64,000 nt of DNA from Williamsia sp. (GCA_015069695.1 JADCRZ010000001.1:423573-487572); one strand, 5' to 3'; positions 26,989 through 37,829 are shown, counted from the first letter of the stretch. Numbers and translations: made by a program. Notes: a model not told the origin generated them from the sequence alone.

Positions 26989-28847
26989 ATGATTAAACAA
27001 CTATGCATTGTCAGCATTTTAACCTTCATCCTTTTTTCTGCTGCTGCCCAGAACCCGCTCCGGCACTGGACCGACCCAATTCAAAGCAGGTACAGCAGCA
27101 AGCAGCCAGTTGTAAACTACCTGATCAGGGTTGATAAGAATGATCTAACTGTTTTTTCTATCGAGATGCATATCCGCCATGCTCGGGATACATTCCGGGT
27201 GGCTATGGTTGCGCATCCGGAGTACGACGACCGGTACTGGCGGTTCATCGAGCACATGGTGGTGGAAACTAAGACAGGCAAGGGTTCTGTGCAAAGAAAG
27301 GACAGCGCACTGTGGCAGGTGGTTGCGCCGGGTGGCGAGCTGGTGTTGCGTTACCAATTGCGTTTGCCGCCACCGGATGAAGAGCAGCGGGCTTCCTGGC
27401 GTCCGTTTCTTTCAGCCAGGGGCGGACTGACAGGCGGGCCTCATTGCTTTTTGTACGTAGTGGGTTCCACGCTTGCTCCATCGCATGTTACGTTCAGCAT
27501 ACCGGAGGGATGGAAGATTGCTACGGGACTGGAGCCGACACCGGATCCTTTTACTTTTTATGCGCCCTCTGCGGCCGTGCTGGTGGATTGCCCGGTGCTG
27601 ATCGGACAGTTTACCAGCTGCTTGTTCAAAGTGGATGGTGTGCCGCACCAGCTTGTTTATTATGCTTCCGCAGATACCATCCATGTTGATACAGCCAGAC
27701 TGGTACATGCGGTTCAGAAACTGGCGGTAGAGTGCTTGTCCTTATTCGGGCGGCTACCTTACCGGTCGTATACCTTTCTGTTTTTTGATGATGCGTATGG
27801 TGCACTCGAGCACGCCAATTCTGTTACGATCGGTGCGCCTGCCCGTTTGCTGCAGGAAGATTTCAGCGAAGTGCTGATCGAAACAGCACACGAATATTTT
27901 CATGCCTGGAACCTGGTGCGCATCCGTCCTGCTGAACGGACAGACGCAGTTACCAAACGCCCCAACTCTCAAAAGGACTTTGGTTCAGTGAAGGCTTGAC
28001 CATGTATTATGCCGACTTATTGCTAAGAAGGGCCGGGCTGCCTGTTCCGGATTCAACCCGCATTGCACACCTCACCCGGTTGCTGAACAGGTATTATGAA
28101 TCGGATGTGTATACAACCTGGTCTGCTGAGAAGATCAGCCTGGCCGAAAATGGTCCGGCGGGTATGCTGGGCGATTATGCAGCCAGTCCGCACCTGCAGG
28201 GCGAGCTGCTGGGCACGATGCTCGATCTGATGATCCGTCAGGCAACCCGGGATACGCATACCATGGATGATGTCATGAGAAAGATGCTGGAAAATTTCAG
28301 CGGTAAAAAAGGGTTCACCAGCAGGGATGTTGAAGAGACAATACATGGAGTGTGTAACTGTGATGTATATGCGTTTTTTAAGGATTGCGTTTTTGGTGCC
28401 CGGCAGATCGATTTCAGCCGCTTTCTGCAGTTGATCGGGCTTTATTCCACCCTTTCTTTTCGCCAGGTAACAGATGGGAATGGCAAACCCTTTCCCGACA
28501 TGCGCATGTATGCCTGGACCCGGACGGGCGAGGATACCGTGCGCGTGGGTATCTCAAACCCTGCCAGCTGCTGGGCAAAGGCGGGCCTGCATACCGGCGA
28601 TGTGCTGCTGCGCTTCAACAATCTTTCCCTGGATCAGGCTGCTGGCGGACAGGCTGTTTTCTGGCAAGCCATGCGCGCCGTAAAGACCGGTGATAAGATA
28701 GAAGTTCATGTGCTGCGTTCCGGGCGTGTAGTCAGATTAGTTGTTCCGGTAACCGGGTTTCGGCAGCCGGATGTAAGCATCAAAAAACTGGGTCGCTTGT
28801 CCGCTCAACAGGAAGCAAGGTTCAGCAGGTGGAATGCAGGTAAGTGA
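26989..28847 (+). pseudogene. M61 family metallopeptidase with PDZ, split by a one-base deletion
   Basis: The first part (26989-27999) has a signal peptide (MIKQLCIVSILTFILFSAAAQ) and the zinc site AHEYFHAWNLVRIRP. Its frame then drifts to a stop. The second part, readable from 27948, gives SYQTPQLSKGLWFSEGLTMYY, which is what normally follows in M61 enzymes and carries the third zinc ligand Glu in SEG. It continues to a PDZ-like domain (VGISNPASCWAKAGLHTGDVL). One base is missing at 27946-27947. Without repair no active enzyme can form. It may be a true mutation or an assembly error, since everything else is intact. The glycyl aminopeptidase-like role is inferred. Confidence 0.85.
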
Positions 28848-28893
28848 TCATGAAATTCTTTATTTTACAGTTCTAATCAAAGAACTGCTGCTC

Positions 28894-31020
28894 ATGATTC
28901 ATATAAAAAAGGCGGGGATCTCTCTCGTCTTGTTCCTGTTTGCGACAGCACAGGAGCTTGTTCTGCAGGCACAATCCTTTACGCTCGAATCCGTCAAAAG
29001 CTATCCCTTCCCGAACGAACTCGTCGCTTCTGCGCGTGGAACCAGGATTGCCTGGGCTTTTGATGAGGAAGGCAAACGCAATGTATACGTAGCTGAAGGC
29101 CCCCAGTTCCAGCCCCGCAGGCTCACAAACTATGCCAACGACGACGGACAGGAGATCACGAGCCTCCAGCTTTCTGATGATGGCAACCGGGTCGTGTATG
29201 TGCGGGGAGGGGATCATGGCGGCAACTGGGGCGATGACCAGCCTGTGAACCCCGGCTTTGATGCCACAATGCCGAAAGTGCAGGTGTGGACGGTTCCGTT
29301 TGCCGGCGGAGAGCCCAAAGCGATTGCAGAAGGAGATGAGCCGGTGTTATCGCCGGGAAGCGATTCGCTTGTGTTTATCAAGGGCGGGCAGATATGGATT
29401 GCCCCCGTTGATGCTTCTGCGGCAGCAAAGAATTTGTTTACAGTGCATGGTACGGCCGGTTCTCCCGTTTTCTCTCCCGATGGAACCCGGCTTGCTTTTG
29501 TCAGCAACCGGACTGATCACAGTCTGATCGGCGTATATAACAGAAGCACTGCTTCCATCAGCTGGATCGCACCCGGTTTTAAACGCGACAACAATCCCCG
29601 CTGGTCGCCCGATGGAAAGAGCCTGGTGTTTATCCGCACTCCGGGTGCGGGCGGAGGGGCAGATTCGGTGCTGGCAAGGCATCATCAACCCTGGTCAATA
29701 TTTACAGCTGATCTGGCCATGGGCAAAGCAACCCGGCTTTACAAAAGTCCTGAAACGCTGGCGGGTTCTCCTCCTTCCACCCATGGCGGGTACAACCTGC
29801 AGTGGGCAGCAAAGGAGCGGATCGTTTTTCTTTCTTACGTTGATGGATGGCCGCACTTGTATTCCATTGCTGCTGCCGGCGGAACACCGCTGCTGCTGAC
29901 ACCCGGCCCGTTTATGGCAGAACACATCCGCCTGAGCAGCGACAAGCAATGGCTTTACTTCGCTGCCAATACGGGCCCGGATGCACTGGACGTCGACCGC
30001 CGGCATGTAGCAAGGGTACCGGTAGACAAGGCCACCCTGGAAGTGCTGACGCCTGGTACCGGATTGGAATGGTTTCCTGCCCCGCTGGGTGATGGCTCCG
30101 GCGTGGCGCTGATCAGTGCTACCGCGCAGCGGCCTCCTTTGCCTGCTGTTTTAACGATTGGAAAAAAAGAACCGCAGCTGCTGGCCGCTGATCATATTCC
30201 TGCGCAGTTTCCGCAGGCGGTGCTGGTAACACCCAGGCAGGTTGTCTTTAAAGCGCCTGATGGTACGACCGTGCATGCGCAACTGTTTAGCTCGGACGGC
30301 GGTGCCGCTAAAAAGCCGGCGATCGTATATGTACATGGTGGTCCGCCCCGGCAAATGCTGCTGGGCTGGAATTATTCCGACTATTACGCCAATGCCTATG
30401 CGAGCAACCAATACCTGGCCAGTCTCGGCTTTGCGGTGTTGTCGGTCAATTACCGGCTTGGCATCGGGTACGGATTTCAGTTTCACCAGCCTGCACGCGG
30501 AGGCCGCTTTGGTGCATCCGAATACCAGGATGTTCGGGCAGGTGCCGTATGGCTGGAAGCACAGTCCTTCGTCGACAAGGAACGGATCGGCATCTACGGC
30601 GGATCATACGGAGGTTATCTGACTGCCCTGGCCCTGGGCAGGGATTCCAAATTGTTTGCAGCAGGGGTAGATATTCACGGCGTACACGACTGGAGCACCA
30701 ACACGCGCATGGCAACAGGAGCAGGTGGTTATGAGAAAAGCCCGGACGCAGATTCAGCCCTGCATCTGGCATATTTATCATCGCCTGTTTCCGCAGTAAA
30801 AACATGGACCTCCCCGGTGCTGATCATCCATGGTGACGATGACCGGAACGTACAGTTCAGCCAAAGCACCGACCTGGTGCAAAGACTGGAAAAGAAAGGA
30901 GTGGACCTCGAAACCAAAGTGATCGTAGATGATACGCACCACTGGATGAAACATGCCAATGCACTCGCCGTTGACGGAGCCATTGCCGATTTTTTTAGGA
31001 GAAAGCTGATGAAAAAATAA
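28894..31020 (+). CDS. S9 family prolyl oligopeptidase-like peptidase
   Basis: The 708-residue precursor has a signal peptide (MIHIKKAGISLVLFLFATAQ). An N-terminal propeller with TolB-like repeats follows (PVFSPDGTRLAFVSNR; NPRWSPDGKSLVFIR), then an alpha/beta hydrolase domain. Catalytic residues are Ser in GIYGGSYGGYL (about 569), Asp in HGDDDRN (about 646) and His in DDTHHWM (about 681). It should cleave short peptides in the periplasm. The ATG at 28894 is preferred over 28834, which would overlap the preceding gene and spoil the signal peptide. It follows the broken M61 gene by 46 bases, so both may belong to one peptide-degrading unit. Confidence 0.9.
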   Translation: MIHIKKAGISLVLFLFATAQELVLQAQSFTLESVKSYPFPNELVASARGTRIAWAFDEEGKRNVYVAEGPQFQPRRLTNYANDDGQEITSLQLSDDGNRVVYVRGGDHGGNWGDDQPVNPGFDATMPKVQVWTVPFAGGEPKAIAEGDEPVLSPGSDSLVFIKGGQIWIAPVDASAAAKNLFTVHGTAGSPVFSPDGTRLAFVSNRTDHSLIGVYNRSTASISWIAPGFKRDNNPRWSPDGKSLVFIRTPGAGGGADSVLARHHQPWSIFTADLAMGKATRLYKSPETLAGSPPSTHGGYNLQWAAKERIVFLSYVDGWPHLYSIAAAGGTPLLLTPGPFMAEHIRLSSDKQWLYFAANTGPDALDVDRRHVARVPVDKATLEVLTPGTGLEWFPAPLGDGSGVALISATAQRPPLPAVLTIGKKEPQLLAADHIPAQFPQAVLVTPRQVVFKAPDGTTVHAQLFSSDGGAAKKPAIVYVHGGPPRQMLLGWNYSDYYANAYASNQYLASLGFAVLSVNYRLGIGYGFQFHQPARGGRFGASEYQDVRAGAVWLEAQSFVDKERIGIYGGSYGGYLTALALGRDSKLFAAGVDIHGVHDWSTNTRMATGAGGYEKSPDADSALHLAYLSSPVSAVKTWTSPVLIIHGDDDRNVQFSQSTDLVQRLEKKGVDLETKVIVDDTHHWMKHANALAVDGAIADFFRRKLMKK

Positions 31021-31107
31021 TTTCCTTCCGGGAGGAGCAGGGGTGGGGTTAGACCTCACTCAGCAGCAAGACAGAAAAAGCAAAACATTATAAAGCAGAC
31101 AGACACC

Positions 31108-31536
31108 ATGACACAAGACAACCTGAAAAGATTCATCGATGCACAGCAGACCGATTATGCCACTGCCCTGTCAGAAATAAAGAACGGCCGGAAAAGGAGC
31201 CACTGGATCTGGTATATCTTTCCCCAGATACAAGGCCTAGGCTTTAGTTCCACATCAAAATACTACGCCATCCAGGATTTGGAGGAAGCAAAGAGCTATC
31301 TGGAGCATCCCCAGCTGGGCAGCCGGCTGGTCGAGATCAGCAAAGCCCTGCTTGAATTGGAAAGCAACGATGCTTACAGGATATTCGGAACACCGGATGA
31401 CCTGAAGCTGAAATCATCCATGACCCTTTTTGCCGCAGTGCCGGGAACCGATCCGGTTTTCCAGCAGGTGCTGGAAAAATTTTTCAAAGGAGTGAAAGAT
31501 GAGAATACCTTGCGTAAAATTGGGAAACAGCCTTAA
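31108..31536 (+). CDS. DUF1810 family protein
   Basis: The 142-residue cytoplasmic protein matches DUF1810 over its length: RFIDAQQTDYATALSEIKNG, SHWIWYIFPQIQGLG, STSKYYAIQDLEEAKSYLEHP, then DDLKLKSSMTLFA. The biochemical role of the family is not known. The start follows a purine-rich stretch (CAGACAGACACC). It lies alone between the S9 peptidase and the serine hydrolase. Confidence 0.9.
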   Translation: MTQDNLKRFIDAQQTDYATALSEIKNGRKRSHWIWYIFPQIQGLGFSSTSKYYAIQDLEEAKSYLEHPQLGSRLVEISKALLELESNDAYRIFGTPDDLKLKSSMTLFAAVPGTDPVFQQVLEKFFKGVKDENTLRKIGKQP

Positions 31537-31563
31537 CTTGTTCTATCTAAAAACGATTGCATC

Positions 31564-33132
31564 ATGCCTACAAGCAGAAGAAATTTTATCAAGACAACCG
31601 GCTTCGGAGCCGCCGGCATGGCCTTTCTTCCCTTCTTACCCGGAATAGGTGATATCGGAAATGGCCGGCTGGCTGCCTCCCTTCCGTATGCAAGTCCTGA
31701 ATCCAAAGGCGTATCTTCAAAAGGAATCCGGAACTTTCTGCAGGCAGCAGCTGCGTCCGGAATTGGCTGGCACAGCTTTGTGCTGGTAAGGCACGGACAT
31801 ATCGTTGCCGAAGGCTGGTGGAAACCTTTTGAGCCGCAGTTTAAACATACGCTCTACTCGCTTTCAAAAAGCTTTACCAGCACTGCCATCGGTCTGCTTG
31901 TAAAAGATGGAAAACTGCGCATAGACCAGCCCGTGATCTCTTTCTTTCCGGATGAACTGCCTGCCTCGCCCGGCGAGAATTTAAAAAAGATGAAGGTAAG
32001 AAGCCTGCTTACCATGAACACGGGCCATGGAGAAGATACCATGCCCAAAATGCGCGACGCTGCCAAACCATGGACCACCACTTTCCTGGAGCAACCCGTG
32101 CAATATGAACCTGGCAGCCATTTCCTGTACAATACGGGCGCTACTTATATGCTGGGTGCGATCGTACACAAGATCACCGGGCAAACCCTGGAAAAGTTTT
32201 TATCACCCCGCCTGTTCCAACCCCTGGATATTACGGAGCATGACTGGGAGACCTCTCCGCAGGGACTCAATACGGCCGGCTATGGATTGCGGATCAAAAC
32301 AGGTGATATTGCCAAGTTTGGCCAGCTTTACCTGCAGAAAGGCCAGTGGAACGGAAAAGAAATCCTTTCACCCGCATGGGTAAACGAAGCGACCAGTTAC
32401 CAGACAAGCTCGCAGGAAGGAAACGGCGACTGGGCACAGGGATACGGTTACCAGTTCTGGCGCTGCAAACCGGCGGGTCTTTACCGGGGTGATGGTGCTT
32501 ACGGACAATACTGCATTGTGATGCCCGAGCAGGATGCCGTACTGGCGATCACCAGCGAAAGCTGGGACATGCAAAAATCCATGACGACGGCCTGGGAGAA
32601 CTTGCTGCCCGCCATGCAGGCAGGCTCTTTGCCTGAAAACGGGACTGAGTGGAATGAATTAAAAAAAGAATTAAAAACCCTGGTGCTGGCTGTGCCAAAA
32701 GGTGCTGCTACCTCAACTGCATCAGGCAGGTACAACAATAAAAAATTCAGGCTTGATCAAAATGAGTTTGGCGCCACAGAGATCCGGTTTGCCTTTTCAC
32801 CTGATGGCTGCACCTGGACAATCAGGACGGCACAAGGTGAAACCGCCATCCGCTTTGGCTGGAGCAACTGGTTGCTGAATGGAGAAACCATGAAATACCC
32901 TTTCCCCGTGAGCGGCCGCATCCACATGCCCTCCAAGATCGGTGGCGCCGCAGCCTGGCAGAACGAACAGACCCTGCAGCTCAACGCCCGTTTCGTTGAA
33001 GCCATGCACGGCGATAAAATCACCTGCAAATTTGATGGAGACAAAATCACCCTCTCTTTTTTAAACAGCGTGTCAGAAAACACCAAGACAAGTCCGGAGA
33101 AACGGGCAGACTTAACAGGTGTGCTGGTATAG
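31564..33132 (+). CDS. Tat-exported serine hydrolase, beta-lactamase class C fold
   Basis: The 522-residue protein starts with a twin-arginine signal (SRRNFIKTTGFGAAG), so it is folded before export. The beta-lactamase/DD-peptidase-like domain has SLSKSFTS (SxxK, about residues 98-105) and FLYNTGATY (YxN, about 187), the nucleophile and general base of class C-like esterases and peptidases. The last 130 residues are a beta extension. The substrate (peptidoglycan, ester or D-amino peptide) cannot be told. It lies 27 bases after the DUF1810 gene and may be cotranscribed. Confidence 0.88.
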   Translation: MPTSRRNFIKTTGFGAAGMAFLPFLPGIGDIGNGRLAASLPYASPESKGVSSKGIRNFLQAAAASGIGWHSFVLVRHGHIVAEGWWKPFEPQFKHTLYSLSKSFTSTAIGLLVKDGKLRIDQPVISFFPDELPASPGENLKKMKVRSLLTMNTGHGEDTMPKMRDAAKPWTTTFLEQPVQYEPGSHFLYNTGATYMLGAIVHKITGQTLEKFLSPRLFQPLDITEHDWETSPQGLNTAGYGLRIKTGDIAKFGQLYLQKGQWNGKEILSPAWVNEATSYQTSSQEGNGDWAQGYGYQFWRCKPAGLYRGDGAYGQYCIVMPEQDAVLAITSESWDMQKSMTTAWENLLPAMQAGSLPENGTEWNELKKELKTLVLAVPKGAATSTASGRYNNKKFRLDQNEFGATEIRFAFSPDGCTWTIRTAQGETAIRFGWSNWLLNGETMKYPFPVSGRIHMPSKIGGAAAWQNEQTLQLNARFVEAMHGDKITCKFDGDKITLSFLNSVSENTKTSPEKRADLTGVLV

Positions 33133-33342
33133 GGATAAGTTTAACCTTGCTACAGCTTTTATGGTCGCAGCAACCTGCTGCAACTTCTTGGCATCCCGTA
33201 CACCCACTGTCCGGAATCGAACAGCAAGCTTTGCTGATATAAGCCGTAATCGATTTGTTTACAATGTTTAATGTAACTGGCACAGGCGTTGGCAACTGAT
33301 AAGCGGAATCATATTCTTCCATCAGTAAAAAAGTTCCTGCAC

Positions 33343-35739
33343 ATGATCACCAATTATCTGAAGACGGCCTGGCGAAACCTCCTGAGAAATAAACTGTATA
33401 CGACCATCAATATCGGCGGACTGGCCCTTGCGCTGGCCGCCTGCTGGATGATTATGTTGTTTGTGTTTGATGAGTTTAGCTACGACCGCTACAACGAGCA
33501 TGCAGACAGGATCGTACGCGTGGTGCAACATACACGCTGGAACGGCAACGACCTTCACCAGGCCCCTGTTTCCGCCCCTTTTGCCCCGGCCCTGAAAGCA
33601 GCTTTCCCGGAAATAGAAGACGCTGTGCGGATCGATGCGGAGGGCGGCGGTACCATTACTGCCGGCGAGAAAAAGATCAAGCAAGGTGATATGATCGTGG
33701 CTGATAAAAGCCTGCTTAAAATTTTTTCTTATCAATTTCTGGCGGGTGATCAGGAGACGGCCCTGTCCAAGCCGCAATCAATTGTAGTCACCAAAACCCT
33801 GGCCGAAAAGTTGTTTGGCTCGGCCGACAAGGCGATCAACCAAACCATTTATCTGGATGAAAACTATCCCAATACGATCACTGCTGTAATTGATGATATT
33901 CCGGTGAATTCGCACCTGCGCTTCAGCGCAGTGAGGTCCTTTAACGAAGGCTATACCGAAGGCTGGCAGAATTTTCACATCTATACATACCTGCTCCTGA
34001 AAAAAGGTGTGCAGCGCAGCGAGCTTGAAAAAAAGCTGCCGCAGTTTGCCGCACAAACCATCCAGGCCATGATGCATATAAAAGATTACAGGCTCGAGCT
34101 GCAGCCCCTTACATCTATCCATCTTTACTCCAACCTGGGTTATGAGCTGGGTGCCAATGGAAGCATCAGCCGGGTATGGGGTTTTATGGCCATTGCGGTC
34201 CTGATCCTTGTTATCGCGATCATCAATTACATGAACCTGTCTACTGCACGCTCTTCTACCCGGGTAAGAGAAGTAGGGATCCGCAAAGTAGTGGGTTCGG
34301 GCCGCAGGCACATCGCAGGTATGATGATCATGGAAGCCTTGCTTATTACGGGAATAGCAGCCCTGCTGGCGGTGCTCCTGAGCAGATTGTGCATGCCCTG
34401 GTTCAATGAGCTTACCGGGAAGGATTTATCTGTCTGGCGTTTCGGCTTTCTTACCACTGTTCTTGTACTTCTCTTGTTTTCGGGAGCTACAGGTGTAGTC
34501 AGCGGTTTGTATCCTTCCTTCTTCTTGTCTGCCTTTAAAACCATTCCGGCACTGAAAGGACAGATGGGCAATATCCATGCAAGCGTTTTATTCCGCAAAA
34601 CACTGGTGGTATTTCAATTTGTGATTACGGTCCTGATGATCTCCTGTTCAGCGGTCATTTACCGGCAGCTGCAGTTTGCTTTGCACCAGGACCTGGGTTT
34701 TAACAAAGAGCAGGTGCTCACCTTTCATATCAACGACAGGGCCGTACGCGAAAAGATACCCCATATCAAAACAACCCTGCTGGAAAGTCCGCTCATCGAA
34801 GGCGTTGCAGCAGCCGGCAACCCGATTGGCAACAACGACCTCGGCGGTTTGGGCTACCGGTTTGAAACAGCCGCCGGTGATTTTTCAGCGCCCACCACCG
34901 TTGCGCAGGAACTGATGGTTGATGAAGATTATCTTTCTACCATGGAGATCAGGTTGCTGGCAGGCCGGAATTTTTCTGCGAGCATGCCGACAGACCAGTA
35001 CGGCGCTGCCCTGATCAATGAAACGCTGCAGAATAAACTGGGGTGGAAAAATGCGCTGGGCAAAAGAATGCAGTTTGCCATCGATGATTCCGGTCATACG
35101 GCCGAGCGCACCATCATCGGTGTAATCAAAGATTTTCATACCTATTCCCTGCAGCATACCGTAGAGCCCCTGGTGATGGTATTGCCGCCGGTGGTTTCCA
35201 TGAAAGACAACCTCTATGTAAAAGTGGGCAAGGGCAAAGAAAAAGAAGCGCTTGCTTACCTGAACCAGGTTTACAAACAATACGATGCGTCAGGTACTAC
35301 AGAGTACAATTTCCTTGATCAGAACTTTGCCCGGCAGTATGCCGCCGAAGAAAAGCAAGGCAGGATTGCCGCTGTATTTACGTTCCTGGCAATCCTGGTG
35401 GCCTGTTTGGGCTTGTTTGGCCTGACCACCTTTGCCGCCTCTCAACGTGCCAAAGAAATTGGTATCCGCAAGGTACTGGGTGCAAGCGTGTTTAGTATTG
35501 TACAGCTCTTTTCCCGTGATTTTCTCCGGCTGGTTGGCATCGCCACCCTGATCGCTGTTCCGGTTGCCTGGTTCCTGATGCATCGCTGGCTGCAGGATTT
35601 TGCTTACCGCACCACCATGCCCTGGTGGATATTCGGACTGGCCGGCCTGACAGTAGGCATGATTGCCCTGCTGACCCTCAGCTTTCAGGCAGTAAAGTCG
35701 GCCACGGCCAACCCGGTCAAATCGTTGAAGGGGGAGTAA
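33343..35739 (+). CDS. FtsX/MacB-type ABC transporter permease
   Basis: This 798-residue permease has two FtsX units: an N-terminal helix (ALAACWMIMLFVF), a periplasmic MacB-like domain, three helices near 285-430, a second periplasmic domain and three C-terminal helices. The characteristic STRVREVGIRKVVGSGR and QRAKEIGIRKVLGAS loops are present. In Bacteroidota such stand-alone permeases often lack a neighbouring ATPase and are linked to antimicrobial peptide response or lipoprotein and toxin export. The ATG at 33343 (MITNYLKTAWRNLLRNK) is the family-typical start. A strong hairpin follows the stop. Confidence 0.88.
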   Translation: MITNYLKTAWRNLLRNKLYTTINIGGLALALAACWMIMLFVFDEFSYDRYNEHADRIVRVVQHTRWNGNDLHQAPVSAPFAPALKAAFPEIEDAVRIDAEGGGTITAGEKKIKQGDMIVADKSLLKIFSYQFLAGDQETALSKPQSIVVTKTLAEKLFGSADKAINQTIYLDENYPNTITAVIDDIPVNSHLRFSAVRSFNEGYTEGWQNFHIYTYLLLKKGVQRSELEKKLPQFAAQTIQAMMHIKDYRLELQPLTSIHLYSNLGYELGANGSISRVWGFMAIAVLILVIAIINYMNLSTARSSTRVREVGIRKVVGSGRRHIAGMMIMEALLITGIAALLAVLLSRLCMPWFNELTGKDLSVWRFGFLTTVLVLLLFSGATGVVSGLYPSFFLSAFKTIPALKGQMGNIHASVLFRKTLVVFQFVITVLMISCSAVIYRQLQFALHQDLGFNKEQVLTFHINDRAVREKIPHIKTTLLESPLIEGVAAAGNPIGNNDLGGLGYRFETAAGDFSAPTTVAQELMVDEDYLSTMEIRLLAGRNFSASMPTDQYGAALINETLQNKLGWKNALGKRMQFAIDDSGHTAERTIIGVIKDFHTYSLQHTVEPLVMVLPPVVSMKDNLYVKVGKGKEKEALAYLNQVYKQYDASGTTEYNFLDQNFARQYAAEEKQGRIAAVFTFLAILVACLGLFGLTTFAASQRAKEIGIRKVLGASVFSIVQLFSRDFLRLVGIATLIAVPVAWFLMHRWLQDFAYRTTMPWWIFGLAGLTVGMIALLTLSFQAVKSATANPVKSLKGE

Positions 35740-35766
35740 TGCCGAATTGAATTGACTATAAAAAAC

Positions 35767-35794
35767 AAAGAGCCATTCGCAGGAATGGCTCTTT
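35767..35794. terminator. bidirectional terminator
   Basis: AAAGAGCCATTC (35767-35778) and GAATGGCTCTTT (35783-35794) form a perfect 12-base stem with a four-base loop. It has A-rich and T-rich flanks on both strands and lies between the converging ends of the permease (35739) and the CsbD gene (35818). Confidence 0.85.
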
Positions 35795-35817
35795 GCAGGT
35801 ACAATACCTGAAAGCGT

Positions 35818-36006
35818 TTATCCGAGCGAGCGGATCCAGGCAACCACTTCGTCTTTTGTTTTTCCGAGCTTCTGTTGCAATTTGCCCAGGAACTCATCGT
35901 CTTTTCCATCTTCACGTTCAAGATCATCATCCGTAAGGTCACCGTGTGCCTGTTTCATTTTTCCTTTTAGCTCATTCCAGTCGCCTTTGATTTCTAGCTT
36001 GTCCAT
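35818..36006 (-). CDS. CsbD family stress protein
   Basis: The 62-residue hydrophilic protein matches Csb[21 protein letters not shown] followed by [20 protein letters not shown]. These small proteins are induced by general stress; their mechanism is unknown. The ATG at 36006 gives the typical MDKLEIKG start. The 3' end faces the bidirectional terminator at 35767-35794. Confidence 0.88.
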   Translation of the reverse strand: MDKLEIKGDWNELKGKMKQAHGDLTDDDLEREDGKDDEFLGKLQQKLGKTKDEVVAWIRSLG

Positions 36007-36239
36007 GATCGTTGGGTTTATGTTTAAGAATAAAGAGCCATGCAACTTCGCAGGTAAAGACGGGGCTAACCCGCTCGCATACCTGCTTGATGAAGATCAG
36101 CATGCCCCCGAGTAATTTTATATGCAGGAAGCATGCCAACCGCTACAATGCCCCAGATTCTACAGCGTAATAAAAGTTCTGACAGGTTCAATTAAGCGGG
36201 AAGCGTAATTTTAAGCATTCCAATCAAGCTAATATCAAC

Positions 36240-37829
36240 ATGTCTTTTAATCCTTCCTCTCATCAAAAATTGACACACAACTTTCAGCACAGAAGTTTCT
36301 GTTCTATCCTTGCTGCCTTTCTTACCATCCTGCTTTGTTACGGTCCGGTAAGCGCTTCTGCACAGCAAACCAACTCACATAGCAAGCCCCGGACCGTAGC
36401 TTCCAAGAAGTATTTCCAGAACCCGGTGCTGGGTGGCGATTATCCTGATCCTTCCGTATTGAGAGTGGGCAAGGATTATTACATGACACATTCTTCTTTC
36501 GACTATTATCCGGGCTTGCTGATCTGGCATTCCACCGACCTGATCCACTGGGAAAGGGTCGCCTATGCGCTCACAGAAAATGTGGGCTCCGTATGGGCGC
36601 CTGACCTGGTTAAATGGAAAGACCGGTATTACATCTACTTTCCGGCAAACCGGACCAACTGGGTGGTAACTGCCCCATCACCACAGGGGCCCTGGTCGGC
36701 GCCGGTCGATCTGAAGCTGCACGGATTTATTGATCCGGGCCATGTGGTGGGGAAAGACGGAAAGCGGTACCTGTATCTTTCCAACGGCTTCCTGGCCGAG
36801 CTGGCGTCCGATGGATTGTCGGTTGTAGGAGAGCCCCAGCCTGGTTACAAGGGCTGGCAGTTTCCAAAAGAGTGGAGCACCGAATGTTTTTGTCTGGAGT
36901 CGCCCAAGTCAACAGTAAGAGGCGATTATTTTTACCAGATCGTGGCTGAAGGCGGAACAGCCGGGCCGGCCACTTCCCACATGGTTGTGGCGGGGCGCGC
37001 CCGCTCGCCGCAAGGGCCCTGGGAAAACTCGCCTTATAATCCGGTTGTGCATACAGAGAGCCGGGCTGAACGCTGGTGGAGCCAGGGGCATGGAACCCTG
37101 GTGGATGATGTAGATGGCAACTGGTGGATCCTGTATCACAGTTATGAAAAAGGCTTTCAGACCCTGGGCCGGCAAACCCTGATGCTGCCGGTCGAATGGA
37201 CAAAAGACAATTGGTTCCGCGTTGTGCCGGGTGTAAAAAGCAGTGGTGCCATCGCCAGGCCGGCCGGCGAACCAGGTACCCAGCCCGACAGCCTCTCCGA
37301 TTCCTTTTCCGGATCCCAATTGGGACTTCAATGGCAATCATTCAAACAAGTACCTGCTAAAAGGATTGCGCTGGATGGAGGCAAACTCCGGCTGCAGGCA
37401 CAGGGCAACCAGTTCGAAAACAGTCCGCCACTGCTCATCAATCCCGCTGACCAGAAATATGAGATCCAGGTAGAGTACACGCTTGATCCGGGCGTAACAG
37501 CCGGTCTAACGCTGTTCTACAACGAACAGGGCAATATGCGCGTGTCGGTTGATACAGCCCAGTTTGCTGTCTTTAACCAGAAAAGCAGAAAGATCAGCAT
37601 GAAGAACGGATTGGGTAAGCATGGCTATCTCCGGATCCTGAATGATGAGAACGAAGTCAGCTTTTATTACAGTGCTAACGGCCAGGCATGGACGCGCGTA
37701 GAAAGAACCATCGATGCCAGCGGCTTTAACCACAATGTATTTGGCGGATTCATGAGCCTGCGTGCCGGCTTGTTTGCATTTGGTGAGGGGAACGTGTTGT
37801 TTGATAATTTTGTTTATAAGAAGTTGTAA
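36240..37829 (+). CDS. GH43 family glycosidase with C-terminal beta-sandwich
   Basis: The 529-residue precursor has an export signal (hydrophobic run around residues 22-38, ending SASAQQ). The five-bladed GH43 propeller shows the catalytic triad: Asp in GGDYPDPS, Asp in GFIDPGHV and Glu in STECFCLESP. The last 190 residues (from about FSGSQLGLQWQSF) form the GH43-type C2 beta-sandwich. Likely beta-xylosidase or alpha-arabinofuranosidase acting on plant xylan or arabinan fragments; specificity is inferred. A second GH43 lies 1.2 kb downstream. Confidence 0.9.
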   Translation: MSFNPSSHQKLTHNFQHRSFCSILAAFLTILLCYGPVSASAQQTNSHSKPRTVASKKYFQNPVLGGDYPDPSVLRVGKDYYMTHSSFDYYPGLLIWHSTDLIHWERVAYALTENVGSVWAPDLVKWKDRYYIYFPANRTNWVVTAPSPQGPWSAPVDLKLHGFIDPGHVVGKDGKRYLYLSNGFLAELASDGLSVVGEPQPGYKGWQFPKEWSTECFCLESPKSTVRGDYFYQIVAEGGTAGPATSHMVVAGRARSPQGPWENSPYNPVVHTESRAERWWSQGHGTLVDDVDGNWWILYHSYEKGFQTLGRQTLMLPVEWTKDNWFRVVPGVKSSGAIARPAGEPGTQPDSLSDSFSGSQLGLQWQSFKQVPAKRIALDGGKLRLQAQGNQFENSPPLLINPADQKYEIQVEYTLDPGVTAGLTLFYNEQGNMRVSVDTAQFAVFNQKSRKISMKNGLGKHGYLRILNDENEVSFYYSANGQAWTRVERTIDASGFNHNVFGGFMSLRAGLFAFGEGNVLFDNFVYKKL

